This document shows, one piece after another, positions 1 to 6,332 of a stretch of 9,353 nucleotides of DNA. The DNA comes from Planctomycetota bacterium (lineage in GTDB: Bacteria > Planctomycetota > Brocadiia > JAJRTI01), in NCBI GenBank assembly GCA_024278415.1, contig JAJRTI010000450.1, positions 1 to 9,353 on the forward strand, read 5' to 3'. Position numbers and translations under genes: made by a program. The notes under the pieces are model-generated. The model searched no databases and was not told the origin of the DNA. It saw nothing but the letters and a program-made list of their open reading frames with translations. Positions within the stretch are counted from its first letter, which is position 1, and every line of letters starts with the position of its first letter.

Positions 1-78
1 GAACCTCTCAGCGCCTTCACCATCAGAAACGGTCACGAAAAACAAGACGTTGCGCGGTGTGCGTGCGCTCTCGGAAGC
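1..78. other. Unassigned left edge, no gene seen
   Basis: This is the short flank before the heptamer array. I see no start codon with a ribosome binding site, no recognisable protein fragment and no clear hairpin. It may hold the edge of a neighbouring gene outside the window, but nothing here supports that. Confidence 0.4.
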
Positions 79-246
79 GTATTCCGTATTCCGTATTCCG
101 TATTCCGTATCTCGTATCTCGGCTCTCGGCTCTCGGCTCTCGGCTCGCGGCTCGCGGCTCGCGGCTCGCGGCTCGCGGCTCGCGATCCGAATACGCAATA
201 CGCAATACGCAATACGCAATACGCAATACGCAATACGCAATACGCA
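79..246. repeat. 24-unit heptamer tandem array with inverted outer arms
   Basis: The 168 bp divide exactly into 24 heptamers kept in one phase: 4 GTATTCC, 2 GTATCTC, 3 GGCTCTC, 6 GGCTCGC, 1 GATCCGA and 8 ATACGCA. Neighbouring blocks in the left part differ by one or two bases, so the array looks like stepwise spread of variants. The left arm reads CGTATTC repeatedly; the right arm read on the other strand is CGTATTG repeatedly, so the two arms can pair with about one mismatch in seven around a GC-rich middle. It starts about 55 bp past the stop codon of the minus-strand oxidoreductase. Seven is not a multiple of three, so every frame gives a periodic peptide; it is not coding. Period-7 arrays are known as STRR sequences in heterocystous cyanobacteria; any relation is unknown. 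Confidence 0.93.
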
Positions 247-301
247 ATAGCAAACCTGCGCGCCACGTCTTGCCTCTGATCCATGAAAGAAGATGCCGGC
301 C

Positions 302-1384
302 TTATGTTCCACGTCCTTGCTCCCCACGTTTCACACGGACGGCCTGCCCACTCTCACTCGATTTCACGCACCCATCCACGAACCGCATCACGTCGAGCGC
401 GTCGGCCGCGTCGATGCGCGGGCGCCGGCCGGTCTGGATCGCGGTGACCACGTCATCGATGTAGGCCAGCGTGATGGGGGGCGAGTAGTACTGGTGCGTC
501 ATGCCGCCGCGCTCGAAGGGGTCGTCGGTGTCGGCGAATGGACCCCAGATGCGGATCTTGTCGCCCATCGCGTCGTCGACCATGATCGAGCCGGCGGTGC
601 CAATGACCTCCAGGCGGAAGTCGGTCGTGGGCAGCGACAGGGTCGGCGTGCGGCCGACGACGATGTTCGCGACCGCGCCGGCGTCGAAGGTGCACGTGGC
701 CAGGCACATGTCTTCGTGGCCGGCTTCTCGGTAGTGCTCGTAGAAAAACGCACCACGCCGGGCGAAGACGGTCTGGAGGCGCTGGCCCAGCGCCTTGGCG
801 ACCGCGAGGAAACCGTACGGGCCGTGGTTCTGCAATTCGCCGTAGCGGGCCGGGATCTTCTTGCCATCGACGACGGTGTACGTGTAGCGCGGGCCCTTGC
901 TCTGGAGTACGTGGCAATACGCCACGCGCGGCTCGCCGATCGCGCCGGACGCGGCCTGCGCGTGCGCGTCCATGAGCGGCCGGCTGAAGCACGCGGCCGG
1001 CGCGTCGAGCGAAAACACGACGCCCGCGGCCGCGACCGCGGCGAGCGCGGCCTCCGCGTCGGCGAGGGTTGCGGCCACGGGCTTCTCGGAGAGGATGTGG
1101 ATGCCGCGGTCGGCCGCGGCAACGATCACCTCCGGGTTGCGCTCCGGGGGCGCGCACAACGACACGACGTCGGGCCGCAACTCGTCGAGCATCTTCGCGT
1201 AGTCGTGGTAGTGCGGCACGCCGTACTGCTTCGCAAAGTCTGCGGCCATGTCGGAGCGATACGTCTCGCCGGGGATCTCGGCTTGCGCGACGAATTCCAC
1301 GTCGGGATGGTCCGCGAGGCCCTGTGTATACGCGGTGGGGTGGCCGCTGGCGAAGCTGATCCCGGCAGCGCGGAGCTTGCTCAT
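302..1384 (-). CDS. Gfo/Idh/MocA family oxidoreductase (second gene of operon)
   Basis: This 360-residue protein has the usual length of a Gfo/Idh/MocA NAD(P)-dependent sugar or polyol dehydrogenase: an N-terminal Rossmann domain (about 1-125) and a C-terminal alpha/beta substrate domain. The hallmark EKP motif is at 100-102 (SEKPVA), with the lysine expected in catalysis. The glycine loop is unusual: instead of GxGxxG it reads ISFASGHPTAY at 9-19. The acidic residue after strand 2 is Glu36, which fits NAD(H) preference. The third motif is NHGPYGF at 186-192 instead of the commoner G-x-H-x-x-D form. The ATG overlaps the TGA of the upstream gene as ATGA, so translation is probably coupled. No signal peptide is seen, so it is probably cytoplasmic. 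The substrate cannot be told from sequence. The TAA stop is followed by a heptamer array. Confidence 0.9.
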   Translation of the reverse strand: MSKLRAAGISFASGHPTAYTQGLADHPDVEFVAQAEIPGETYRSDMAADFAKQYGVPHYHDYAKMLDELRPDVVSLCAPPERNPEVIVAAADRGIHILSEKPVAATLADAEAALAAVAAAGVVFSLDAPAACFSRPLMDAHAQAASGAIGEPRVAYCHVLQSKGPRYTYTVVDGKKIPARYGELQNHGPYGFLAVAKALGQRLQTVFARRGAFFYEHYREAGHEDMCLATCTFDAGAVANIVVGRTPTLSLPTTDFRLEVIGTAGSIMVDDAMGDKIRIWGPFADTDDPFERGGMTHQYYSPPITLAYIDDVVTAIQTGRRPRIDAADALDVMRFVDGCVKSSESGQAVRVKRGEQGRGT

Positions 1385-2418
1385 GAACTTGCCTCCACGT
1401 ATTCGGCTACGATTTCGTTTTGCCCGGTGTGGAACGACTTGCAGGCCGCGCGCAGCGCCCTGAGCACCTGCCGGCTGAACGCCAGCGGAATCTCCGGCTC
1501 GCGGTCCTCGCGGATGGAGTCGACGATGGCCTGCACCTCGCCGGTGAACGCGGCTTCGGCCTCGCCCGCGCTCACCCAGGCGCCGGGGAAGTCGAGCCCG
1601 CGTTCCGTGTAGGTGGCCATGGCGAACGTCTGTCGGTCGCCCGCGTCGAGCGTGCCCTCCGCGCCGACCACGTAGCAGTCGCAGTGGAAGGGGTGCCCGC
1701 CCGGCTGCATGATGCGGTTATCTTCGCTCAGTGCGATCGCGCCATTCTCGAAGCGGATGCTCACCGCCACGTACTCGTGCACGCGCAGCCAGTCTTGGCC
1801 CGGATAGCTCACGGTGTACACCTCGGCCGGGAAGCTGTCGAAGAGCATGCACAAGTAGTCGAACTGGTGCATGCCGTTGTGCATGAGCAGCCATTCGGGC
1901 CCGCGCACCGCGTCGTAGTGGTGCGCGGCCCATTGCTCCGGCGTCCAGAACGGGCTGGCGGGGCTCGACATGCGCGCAAAGGCCGGCTTGCCGATGCGGC
2001 CGGCCCGAATCGCATCGGCCACGGCCGCGAACTTCGGCTTGTACCGCCGGCTCTGTCCGCACATGATCTTCACGCCCGCGGCTTCGGCCGCGTCGATCAT
2101 CGCGTCGACCTCGTCGAGCGTCATCGCGACAGGCTTCTCCACAAGCGCGTGCTTGCCGGCCTCCGCGGCCTGGATGGCCATCGCCGCGTGGAGTTCGTCG
2201 TGCGTGACGATGTGCACGAGTTGCACGTCGTCGCGGGCGAGCAGTTGGCCGTAGTCGCTGAGCACGTCTGCGGCGTACGGCTCGGCGAGTTGCCGCGCCG
2301 GCTCCTCGTCGCGGTCGCACACCGCGACGAGCCGGACACCTTCGACATTTGCGATTGCTTTGGCGTGCAACGGCGCGACCGCGCGGCACCCGACAATCGC
2401 AGCTCCGAGTTCAGGCAT
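1381..2418 (-). CDS. Gfo/Idh/MocA family oxidoreductase (first gene of operon)
   Basis: This 345-residue protein is a typical Gfo/Idh/MocA dehydrogenase. The Rossmann domain opens with AAIVGCRAVAPLHAKAI at 6-22; the second glycine of the expected GCGxIA loop is Arg12. Asp35 follows strand 2 (VAVCD), suggesting NAD(H). VTHDELHAAMA at 71-81 and the EKP motif at 94-96 are standard, and NGMHQFDY at 181-188 supplies the His and Asp typical of the active site. I chose the ATG at 2418 because an AGGG lies about 9 nt upstream; an in-frame TTG at 2439 would add seven residues with less support. It is a distant paralogue of the gene downstream, which it overlaps by four bases. A promoter-like site lies about 50 bp upstream. 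Many families share this fold, so the substrate is unknown; a two-step sugar oxidation with its partner is inference. Confidence 0.92.
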   Translation of the reverse strand: MPELGAAIVGCRAVAPLHAKAIANVEGVRLVAVCDRDEEPARQLAEPYAADVLSDYGQLLARDDVQLVHIVTHDELHAAMAIQAAEAGKHALVEKPVAMTLDEVDAMIDAAEAAGVKIMCGQSRRYKPKFAAVADAIRAGRIGKPAFARMSSPASPFWTPEQWAAHHYDAVRGPEWLLMHNGMHQFDYLCMLFDSFPAEVYTVSYPGQDWLRVHEYVAVSIRFENGAIALSEDNRIMQPGGHPFHCDCYVVGAEGTLDAGDRQTFAMATYTERGLDFPGAWVSAGEAEAAFTGEVQAIVDSIREDREPEIPLAFSRQVLRALRAACKSFHTGQNEIVAEYVEASS

Positions 2419-2466
2419 GTGTGATCGCCCTAAAGGCAACAGTGGCAGTCGATGAGTAAGAGCGGA

Positions 2467-2494
2467 ATCTTAGCAGCCTGGGTGCAGAAGGCAA
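2467..2494 (-). promoter_or_regulatory. Sigma70-like promoter for the oxidoreductase operon
   Basis: On the minus strand, TTGCCT (2494-2489) and TAAGAT (2472-2467) are separated by 16 bp, and the -10 box lies about 50 bp upstream of the chosen ATG. The AT-rich -10 stands out in a GC-rich region. This is motif reading only. Confidence 0.45.
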
Positions 2495-2514
2495 CCGCGT
2501 GCGCCATCATGCGG

Positions 2515-2585
2515 GATCCGCCAGATCCGCCAGATCTGCCGGATCTGTCGGATCTGTCGGATCTGAAGCCTTCTCGGATCTGCCC
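2515..2585. repeat. 9-bp GATC-containing tandem repeat
   Basis: Six nonamers run without a gap from 2515 to 2568: GATCCGCCA twice, GATCTGCCG, GATCTGTCG twice, and GATCTGAAG. A seventh, out-of-phase copy (GATCTGCCC) follows at 2577. GATC therefore recurs exactly every 9 bp six times. Drift along the array is stepwise (CCA, CCG, TCG). It sits between two divergent genes, upstream of the minus-strand promoter-like site. Confidence 0.88.
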
Positions 2586-2642
2586 CGCCGCCGAAGCACC
2601 AGCCTGAACGGGCGGGCAGTGGCGTGAGTGCGCGGAATCGGG

Positions 2643-2648
2643 TATCAT
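2643..2648 (+). promoter_or_regulatory. Possible -10 box (TATCAT) for the 2H phosphoesterase gene
   Basis: TATCAT stands out in a GC-rich stretch 68 bp upstream of the ATG at 2716. The hexamer 17 bp further upstream (TGGCGT) is a poor -35, so the call rests on the -10 alone. Confidence 0.3.
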
Positions 2649-2715
2649 TCCACGAAAGAAGGGGCGCCGCACCGCCGGCTCCGCGGCCTGTTTGCCTCAC
2701 AGCATCCCGCCACGC

Positions 2716-3306
2716 ATGCCATCCAAGACCCACAAAACTGCCGTCGCGATTGTGCCGCCGCAGGAGGTGTGGCCGGCTATCCAGGCCATTCGCCGGCGGT
2801 TTGACAAGCAGTTCCGGCGTTGGATGCCCCACGTCAATCTGCTTTACCCGTTTGTGCCGCGGGAGGACTTCGATGCCGCGGCCGCGCGGCTGGCGGAGGC
2901 CTGTGCCGAGGTGGCGCCGCTCGAACTGGAGCTGGCGCGCTTTGAGCGGTTCGTCCACCGGCGCGGGCATGCGACCATGTGGCTCGCGCCGGAGCCGGGC
3001 GATCGGGTGGTGGGCTTGCAGGAGGCGCTGTGGCGCGCGTTCCCCATCTGCGACGACGTGCGCTTGCACAACGACGGCTTCACTCCGCACTTGAGCGTGG
3101 CACAGGCGGCCGCGCGGGACCAAGCCAAGAGGCGAATGCAGGAGTGGCAAGACACGTGGAGGCCGCTCCGCTTCACCGTGTCGTCGATCCAACTCATCTG
3201 GCGAGACGACCCGCCGCGGGACAAGTTCCGCGTCGATCGGGAGATCGCTTTGGGGGAACGGGCCGCGATGGCCGCGGCTGGGGCTGGCCAAGCGGTTGCG
3301 GAGTGA
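2716..3306 (+). CDS. 2H phosphoesterase, 2'-5' RNA ligase family protein
   Basis: This 196-residue protein belongs to the LigT-like 2H phosphoesterase superfamily, which acts on 2',3'-cyclic or 2'-5' phosphodiester bonds in RNA or nucleotides. The two histidine motifs are visible: PHVNLLYPFV with His39 and, about 85 residues later, FTPHLSVAQ with His125. The second is a normal HxS; the first is HxN instead of HxT/S, a variant I associate with the HINLLYPF subgroup. Length fits the family. No signal peptide or membrane segment is seen, so it is probably cytoplasmic. The ATG at 2716 is chosen because MPSKTHKTAVAIVPP leads straight into the first beta strand; an in-frame TTG at 2692 would add eight residues. 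No good Shine-Dalgarno is visible for either. It stands alone between divergent and convergent neighbours. The true substrate is unknown. Confidence 0.88.
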   Translation: MPSKTHKTAVAIVPPQEVWPAIQAIRRRFDKQFRRWMPHVNLLYPFVPREDFDAAAARLAEACAEVAPLELELARFERFVHRRGHATMWLAPEPGDRVVGLQEALWRAFPICDDVRLHNDGFTPHLSVAQAAARDQAKRRMQEWQDTWRPLRFTVSSIQLIWRDDPPRDKFRVDREIALGERAAMAAAGAGQAVAE

Positions 3307-3366
3307 CGGCGCGGTAGAGCCTTCATCTGGGTGCGCACTTCAGATTCTCAGGCAGTTTCGCCACCC

Positions 3367-3393
3367 CACACGGAGCAACACGCGCTCCCTGTG
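3367..3393. terminator. Hairpin past the 2H phosphoesterase gene
   Basis: CACACGGAGC (3367-3376) pairs with GCTCCCTGTG (3384-3393) in 9 of 10 positions around a 7-nt loop. It lies 60 bp past the stop codon in a convergent intergenic region. No T-tract follows, so its role as a terminator is uncertain. Confidence 0.35.
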
Positions 3394-3395
3394 CG

Positions 3396-3460
3396 TGTCA
3401 CTCTGAGCGAAGCGAAGAGTCTCCTGGCAGGCGAGATTCTTCGCTTCGCTCAGCATGACA
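3396..3460. repeat. Long palindromic repeat (GAGCGAAGCGAAGA type)
   Basis: Arms at 3396-3423 and 3433-3460 are inverted repeats matching in 25 of 28 positions around a 9-nt loop (CTGGCAGGC). The core is CTGAGCGAAGCGAAGA. It lies between two convergent genes and could end transcription from both sides. From memory, a palindrome with this core occurs in many environmental genomes; I cannot search to confirm it. Confidence 0.85.
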
Positions 3461-3490
3461 AGCCTGGCCCCTCGTGCCTTCCCCCGCCCG

Positions 3491-4945
3491 TCACAGCTCC
3501 CCGAACACGCGATCCAGCTCGGCAAAGGGATCGTCTGGATTCGTTCGCATGGCGCCCTTGTCCAGCGGCGGTTTCTCCTTCGGCCGGGCGGGCGGCTGGA
3601 TGAACTTGAGCCCTCCTGCCGCGAGCCGCTGCACCTCGCCTTTGAATCGGCCTGCAAACGTGCGGTTGGGCAGGGGCGTGGCGCCAATGTGGCGCATGAA
3701 CGCCACGATGTAGTCCAAGCGCCGCCGCGGCGAGTCGTGCACCGACATCATCTGGTCCTTGTCGTATCCAAACTGCCGGCCGATGCGGTCCACGAGCCGG
3801 CGGAGGCCGTCGGGGTCGTACCCAGCCCGCACGAGGTACACGAGCGCGTAGAAGTCGGCCTCCCGCTCCTCCTTCACCAGCCGCTTTCGGCTGTAGCCGA
3901 TGTTGCGGTACAGCGCCAGCAACTGGTTCATCGAGCGCGTGGCCTTCTTGAACTCCTCCGGCATCTTGTCGAACATGCCGGGGTGTTTCTTCAAGAATTC
4001 GTCCATGCCGCCTTCGAACGCAGGGTTGAATGCGCCAATCTCCCCCATCTGCTTCTTGGCCTGCTGGAGGCCGTGGTCGCGGGCCACGTGCGCGATCTCG
4101 TGCGCAAGCGCGCCGGCCAATTCGGCCTCGTCTTGGCACATGCTGAGCAGCCCGGTCGTGATCGCGATATAGCCGCCCGGCAGCGAGTAGCTGTTGACGG
4201 ACTTGTCGTTGACGATGATGACGCGATAGAGCAGATCGTAGCGCGACGAGACCTGGCCGAGCAGCGCGGCCACGAGGTTCACGTAGCGGTTGAGTTGCAC
4301 GTCGGCCACGATGCGCGAGCCTAGGTCCTGGGCCATGGCCGCGGCCGACACCTCGCCGGCCGCCTCGTGCACCTCGGGGTCCGCGTCAGCCAAGCCCTGT
4401 TCCTCGCCCTTCACCGTGAGGTCGCGCGCCGCGGTTTGCGGGTGGGTCTCCTTGAGGAAACGCACGTAGTCTTCTGCGCGGAATTTCGGGGCCGCAATCC
4501 ACTTGGCAAGCTCAGGGTCAAGCTTCTCGGCCTTCATCATGCCAATGACGCCGGAGTTGAGGCCCCGGATGGCGGCCATGACATCCACGCGCATGGCAGT
4601 CACGTCTTCCATGGAAATTGGCGCCACCTGGGCTGAGGCTTTCCCCTCGACCAGCGGCCGGGCGCCGAGCTTGGGCACCCATCCCACCGCGGCTCCCTTG
4701 AACGGGACCACCTTCCGCTCGCCGTCCTCAGTGACGATGATGCCGGAGGCCTTGAGCCACCGCCGGCCACTGGAGTCGATGACCGCGATTTCGGTTTTGC
4801 GCTTGACCCGATCGACGATGGGCGTGAACGGCCCCGCGCCGGCGCGCACGCGCACCATGCCGCGGCGGATCACCCACGTCTCGGCGCCAGAGGCGATCTG
4901 GCAGAGGGACAGGGCCGCGGCCAAGAAGAGTGCTCGCTTCGGCAT
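3491..4945 (-). CDS. Exported SH3b-M48 family zinc metalloprotease
   Basis: This 484-residue protein has a signal peptide at about 1-21 (basic start, LFLAAALSL core, cleavage near ASG-AE). Residues 23-98 look like a bacterial SH3 domain (TWVIRRGMVRVRAGAG to GWVPKLGARP). The M48 peptidase core follows: NSYSLPGGYIAITTGLL at 251-267, the zinc motif HEIAH at 282-286, and EREAD at 360-364 supplying the third ligand Glu360. A late HDSPRRRLDYI (403-413) replaces the usual THP...R. A proline- and lysine-rich tail ends the protein, with no TPR region as in BepA. It probably acts in the periplasm on envelope proteins. The ATG at 4945 is chosen for its signal peptide and a GGGAG 8 nt upstream; an upstream in-frame ATG at 5026 would bury the signal. 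PFK lies 111 bp upstream on the same strand; co-transcription is possible but not shown. Confidence 0.9.
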   Translation of the reverse strand: MPKRALFLAAALSLCQIASGAETWVIRRGMVRVRAGAGPFTPIVDRVKRKTEIAVIDSSGRRWLKASGIIVTEDGERKVVPFKGAAVGWVPKLGARPLVEGKASAQVAPISMEDVTAMRVDVMAAIRGLNSGVIGMMKAEKLDPELAKWIAAPKFRAEDYVRFLKETHPQTAARDLTVKGEEQGLADADPEVHEAAGEVSAAAMAQDLGSRIVADVQLNRYVNLVAALLGQVSSRYDLLYRVIIVNDKSVNSYSLPGGYIAITTGLLSMCQDEAELAGALAHEIAHVARDHGLQQAKKQMGEIGAFNPAFEGGMDEFLKKHPGMFDKMPEEFKKATRSMNQLLALYRNIGYSRKRLVKEEREADFYALVYLVRAGYDPDGLRRLVDRIGRQFGYDKDQMMSVHDSPRRRLDYIVAFMRHIGATPLPNRTFAGRFKGEVQRLAAGGLKFIQPPARPKEKPPLDKGAMRTNPDDPFAELDRVFGEL

Positions 4946-5024
4946 GGTGGTGGCTCCCGGCAGTCGCACACGCGGCCGCATGGCGCGTGGCGCATTGTGA
5001 AGTGAGAGTCCTCGCATACAACCC

Positions 5025-5030
5025 ATTCTA
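5025..5030 (-). promoter_or_regulatory. Possible -10 box (TAGAAT) for the metalloprotease gene
   Basis: TAGAAT on the minus strand lies about 80 bp upstream of the ATG at 4945, inside the gap after pfk. No convincing -35 is seen at 16-18 bp. It suggests that the protease may have its own promoter. Confidence 0.25.
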
Positions 5031-5056
5031 TCCGGGGAAGGGGGGGGCGTCTACCG

Positions 5057-6154
5057 TCAATCGTCGGCAAAGATCGCCCCCACGGCCCGGGCCGTGGCGA
5101 TCAGAGGCGACGTTTGGGGCACGAGCCGCGGCTTGCCGGCCACCTGGCTCATGGCCACGCTCGTGATGCGGCGCCCGCGCAACGCGACCATGCGGCCGGA
5201 CTCGCCGTTGGCCACCAGCTCCGCCGCGCGCGCACCGAACGACGTGGCCAGGATGCGGTCGAAGGCCGTAGGCGTGCCACCGCGCTGGAGATGGCCCAGT
5301 ACGGTGACGCGCGTCTCCAGGCCCGTGGCGTCCTCCACGTCGGCCGCTACTTTGTGGCCAATGCCGCCGAGACGAATCGGATCGCTCGCGTCGCCGACCT
5401 CCCGGTGCGCCACGAGTTCGCCGCCCTTGGGCTTGGCGCCCTCGGCCACCACGACGATCGTGAATCGCCGGCCGTGCTTGCTGCGGTGGAGGCAGCGTTC
5501 GCAAATGCGCTCCAGCACGTAGGGCATTTCCGGCAGCAAGATGATGTCGCCGCCCGACGCGAGGGCCGCGTGGAGCGCGAGCCAGCCGGCATACCGGCCC
5601 ATGGTCTCCACCACCATCACCCGGTGGTGCGACATCGCGGTCGTGTGGATGCGGTCGATGGCCTCGGCCGCGATGCTCACCGCGGTGTCGTGGCCAAACG
5701 TGCGGTCCGTGCCGCGCAGGTCGTTGTCAATGGTCTTGGGCACGCCCACGACCTCGAGGCCCTTCTCCGCCATCGCGTGTGCAATCGTCTGCGTGCCATC
5801 GCCGCCGATGGTCACGACCGCGTCGAGGCCGAGCTTCCTGGCCGTGCGCAGCGCGTCGTCGGACCGGTCGGAAAAGGTGATCGAGCGGCCCTTGTGGCAG
5901 GGATACTTGAACGGGTTCTCCTTGTTCGTCGTGCCCAGGATGGTGCCGCCTTGCGTGAGGATGCCCGCCACGTCGTTGGCGCATAGCGGCTTCGTGCGGT
6001 TCTCGACGAGCCCGCGGAAACCGTCGAGAATGCCGATAACGTCAAAGTCGTGGTTGAAGATGAGGCTCTTGGTGACCGCGCGAATGACCGCGTTGAGGCC
6101 GGGGCAGTCGCCGCCGGCCGTGAGCACTCCGATACGTTTCTTGCGTTTGGGCAT
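5057..6154 (-). CDS. pfkA: 6-phosphofructokinase
   Basis: This 365-residue protein phosphorylates fructose 6-phosphate to the 1,6-bisphosphate in glycolysis. The phosphofructokinase signature is complete: TAGGDCPGLN at 12-21, GGDGT at 117-121, PKTIDNDLRGTD at 139-150 with the catalytic base Asp143, MGRYAGWLA at 185-193, and HLQRGG at 288-293 for the sugar phosphate. The phosphoryl-donor residues are mixed: Gly120 is the ATP-type residue (E. coli 104), while Lys140 is the residue usual in PPi enzymes (E. coli 124). In characterised families the Gly/Lys pair is mostly ATP-using, so ATP is the better guess. The ATG at 6154 is preferred; AAAAAGG lies upstream, separated from it only by a run of eight C. 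The protein is cytoplasmic. The symbol pfkA is given by family, not by donor. Confidence 0.94.
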   Translation of the reverse strand: MPKRKKRIGVLTAGGDCPGLNAVIRAVTKSLIFNHDFDVIGILDGFRGLVENRTKPLCANDVAGILTQGGTILGTTNKENPFKYPCHKGRSITFSDRSDDALRTARKLGLDAVVTIGGDGTQTIAHAMAEKGLEVVGVPKTIDNDLRGTDRTFGHDTAVSIAAEAIDRIHTTAMSHHRVMVVETMGRYAGWLALHAALASGGDIILLPEMPYVLERICERCLHRSKHGRRFTIVVVAEGAKPKGGELVAHREVGDASDPIRLGGIGHKVAADVEDATGLETRVTVLGHLQRGGTPTAFDRILATSFGARAAELVANGESGRMVALRGRRITSVAMSQVAGKPRLVPQTSPLIATARAVGAIFADD

Positions 6155-6162
6155 GGGGGGGG
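6155..6162 (-). promoter_or_regulatory. C8 tract between Shine-Dalgarno and pfk start
   Basis: On the minus strand the order is AAAAAGG, then CCCCCCCC, then the ATG of pfk. The spacer between ribosome binding site and start is thus entirely a homopolymer. A gain or loss of C would change the spacing. Confidence 0.5.
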
Positions 6163-6183
6163 CCTTTTTCAAGAGGCAAGGCA

Positions 6184-6189
6184 ATATTA
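6184..6189 (-). promoter_or_regulatory. Possible -10 box (TAATAT) for pfk
   Basis: TAATAT on the minus strand lies about 30 bp upstream of the pfk ATG. The hexamer 17 bp further upstream (CCGCTG) is not a recognisable -35. It would give a leader of roughly 20-25 nt containing the AAAAAGG ribosome binding site. Confidence 0.35.
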
Positions 6190-6237
6190 GCGACCAGGCA
6201 TGTTAGCAGCGGATGGCATTGGCAGTCAATCTCAACT

Positions 6238-6263
6238 GGTCACGGACGTCCACGTCTGTGACC
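6238..6263. repeat. Palindromic hairpin A (GGACGTCCACGTC core)
   Basis: The arms 6238-6249 and 6252-6263 pair in 11 of 12 positions; the remaining pair (6244 with 6257) is a G-T, allowed as G-U in RNA. The core at 6244-6256 is repeated, inverted, in the hairpin at 6333-6358. It lies between the divergent pfk and GT2 genes. Confidence 0.8.
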
Positions 6264-6270
6264 CACAAGC

Positions 6271-6288
6271 GCGGACCTCCTGGTCCGC
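6271..6288. repeat. Hairpin B (GCGGACC/GGTCCGC)
   Basis: GCGGACC and GGTCCGC form a perfect 7-bp stem around the tetraloop TCCT. It lies between the two related hairpins at 6238-6263 and 6333-6358 and just before a run of nine G (6296-6304). Confidence 0.7.
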
Positions 6289-6332
6289 AGGGCTTGGGGG
6301 GGGGCATGCCGGCGAGACGTCCGCACTGCGTA

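Noticed and set aside
79..246. CRISPR array
   Set aside because: Units are 7 bp and contiguous with no spacers, and no cas gene is nearby.
33..284. Open frames through the left heptamer array with periodic peptides (IRNTQYA-, VLRIAYC-type)
   Set aside because: Seven-base units read in threes give a 21-bp, seven-residue period in any frame on both strands; there is no ribosome binding site and no non-repeat domain.
293..1612. Long plus-strand open frame opposite the oxidoreductase genes
   Set aside because: High GC and codon bias keep the opposite strand free of stops; the minus strand has full Gfo/Idh/MocA motifs, the plus frame has low-complexity Arg/Val/Gly sequence.
1420..2424. Plus-strand open frame opposite the first oxidoreductase
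   Set aside because: Same shadow effect; no recognisable domain and it covers a well-supported gene almost exactly.
2581..2618. Possible stem between TGCCCCGCCG and CGGGCGGGCA upstream of the 2H gene
   Set aside because: Only about 8 of 10 pairs with an 18-nt loop in GC-rich DNA; likely by chance.
2470..3291. Minus-strand open frame opposite the 2H phosphoesterase, running into the GATC repeat
   Set aside because: It translates the nonamer repeat as IRQ-type triplets and has no domain; the plus strand carries both catalytic His motifs.
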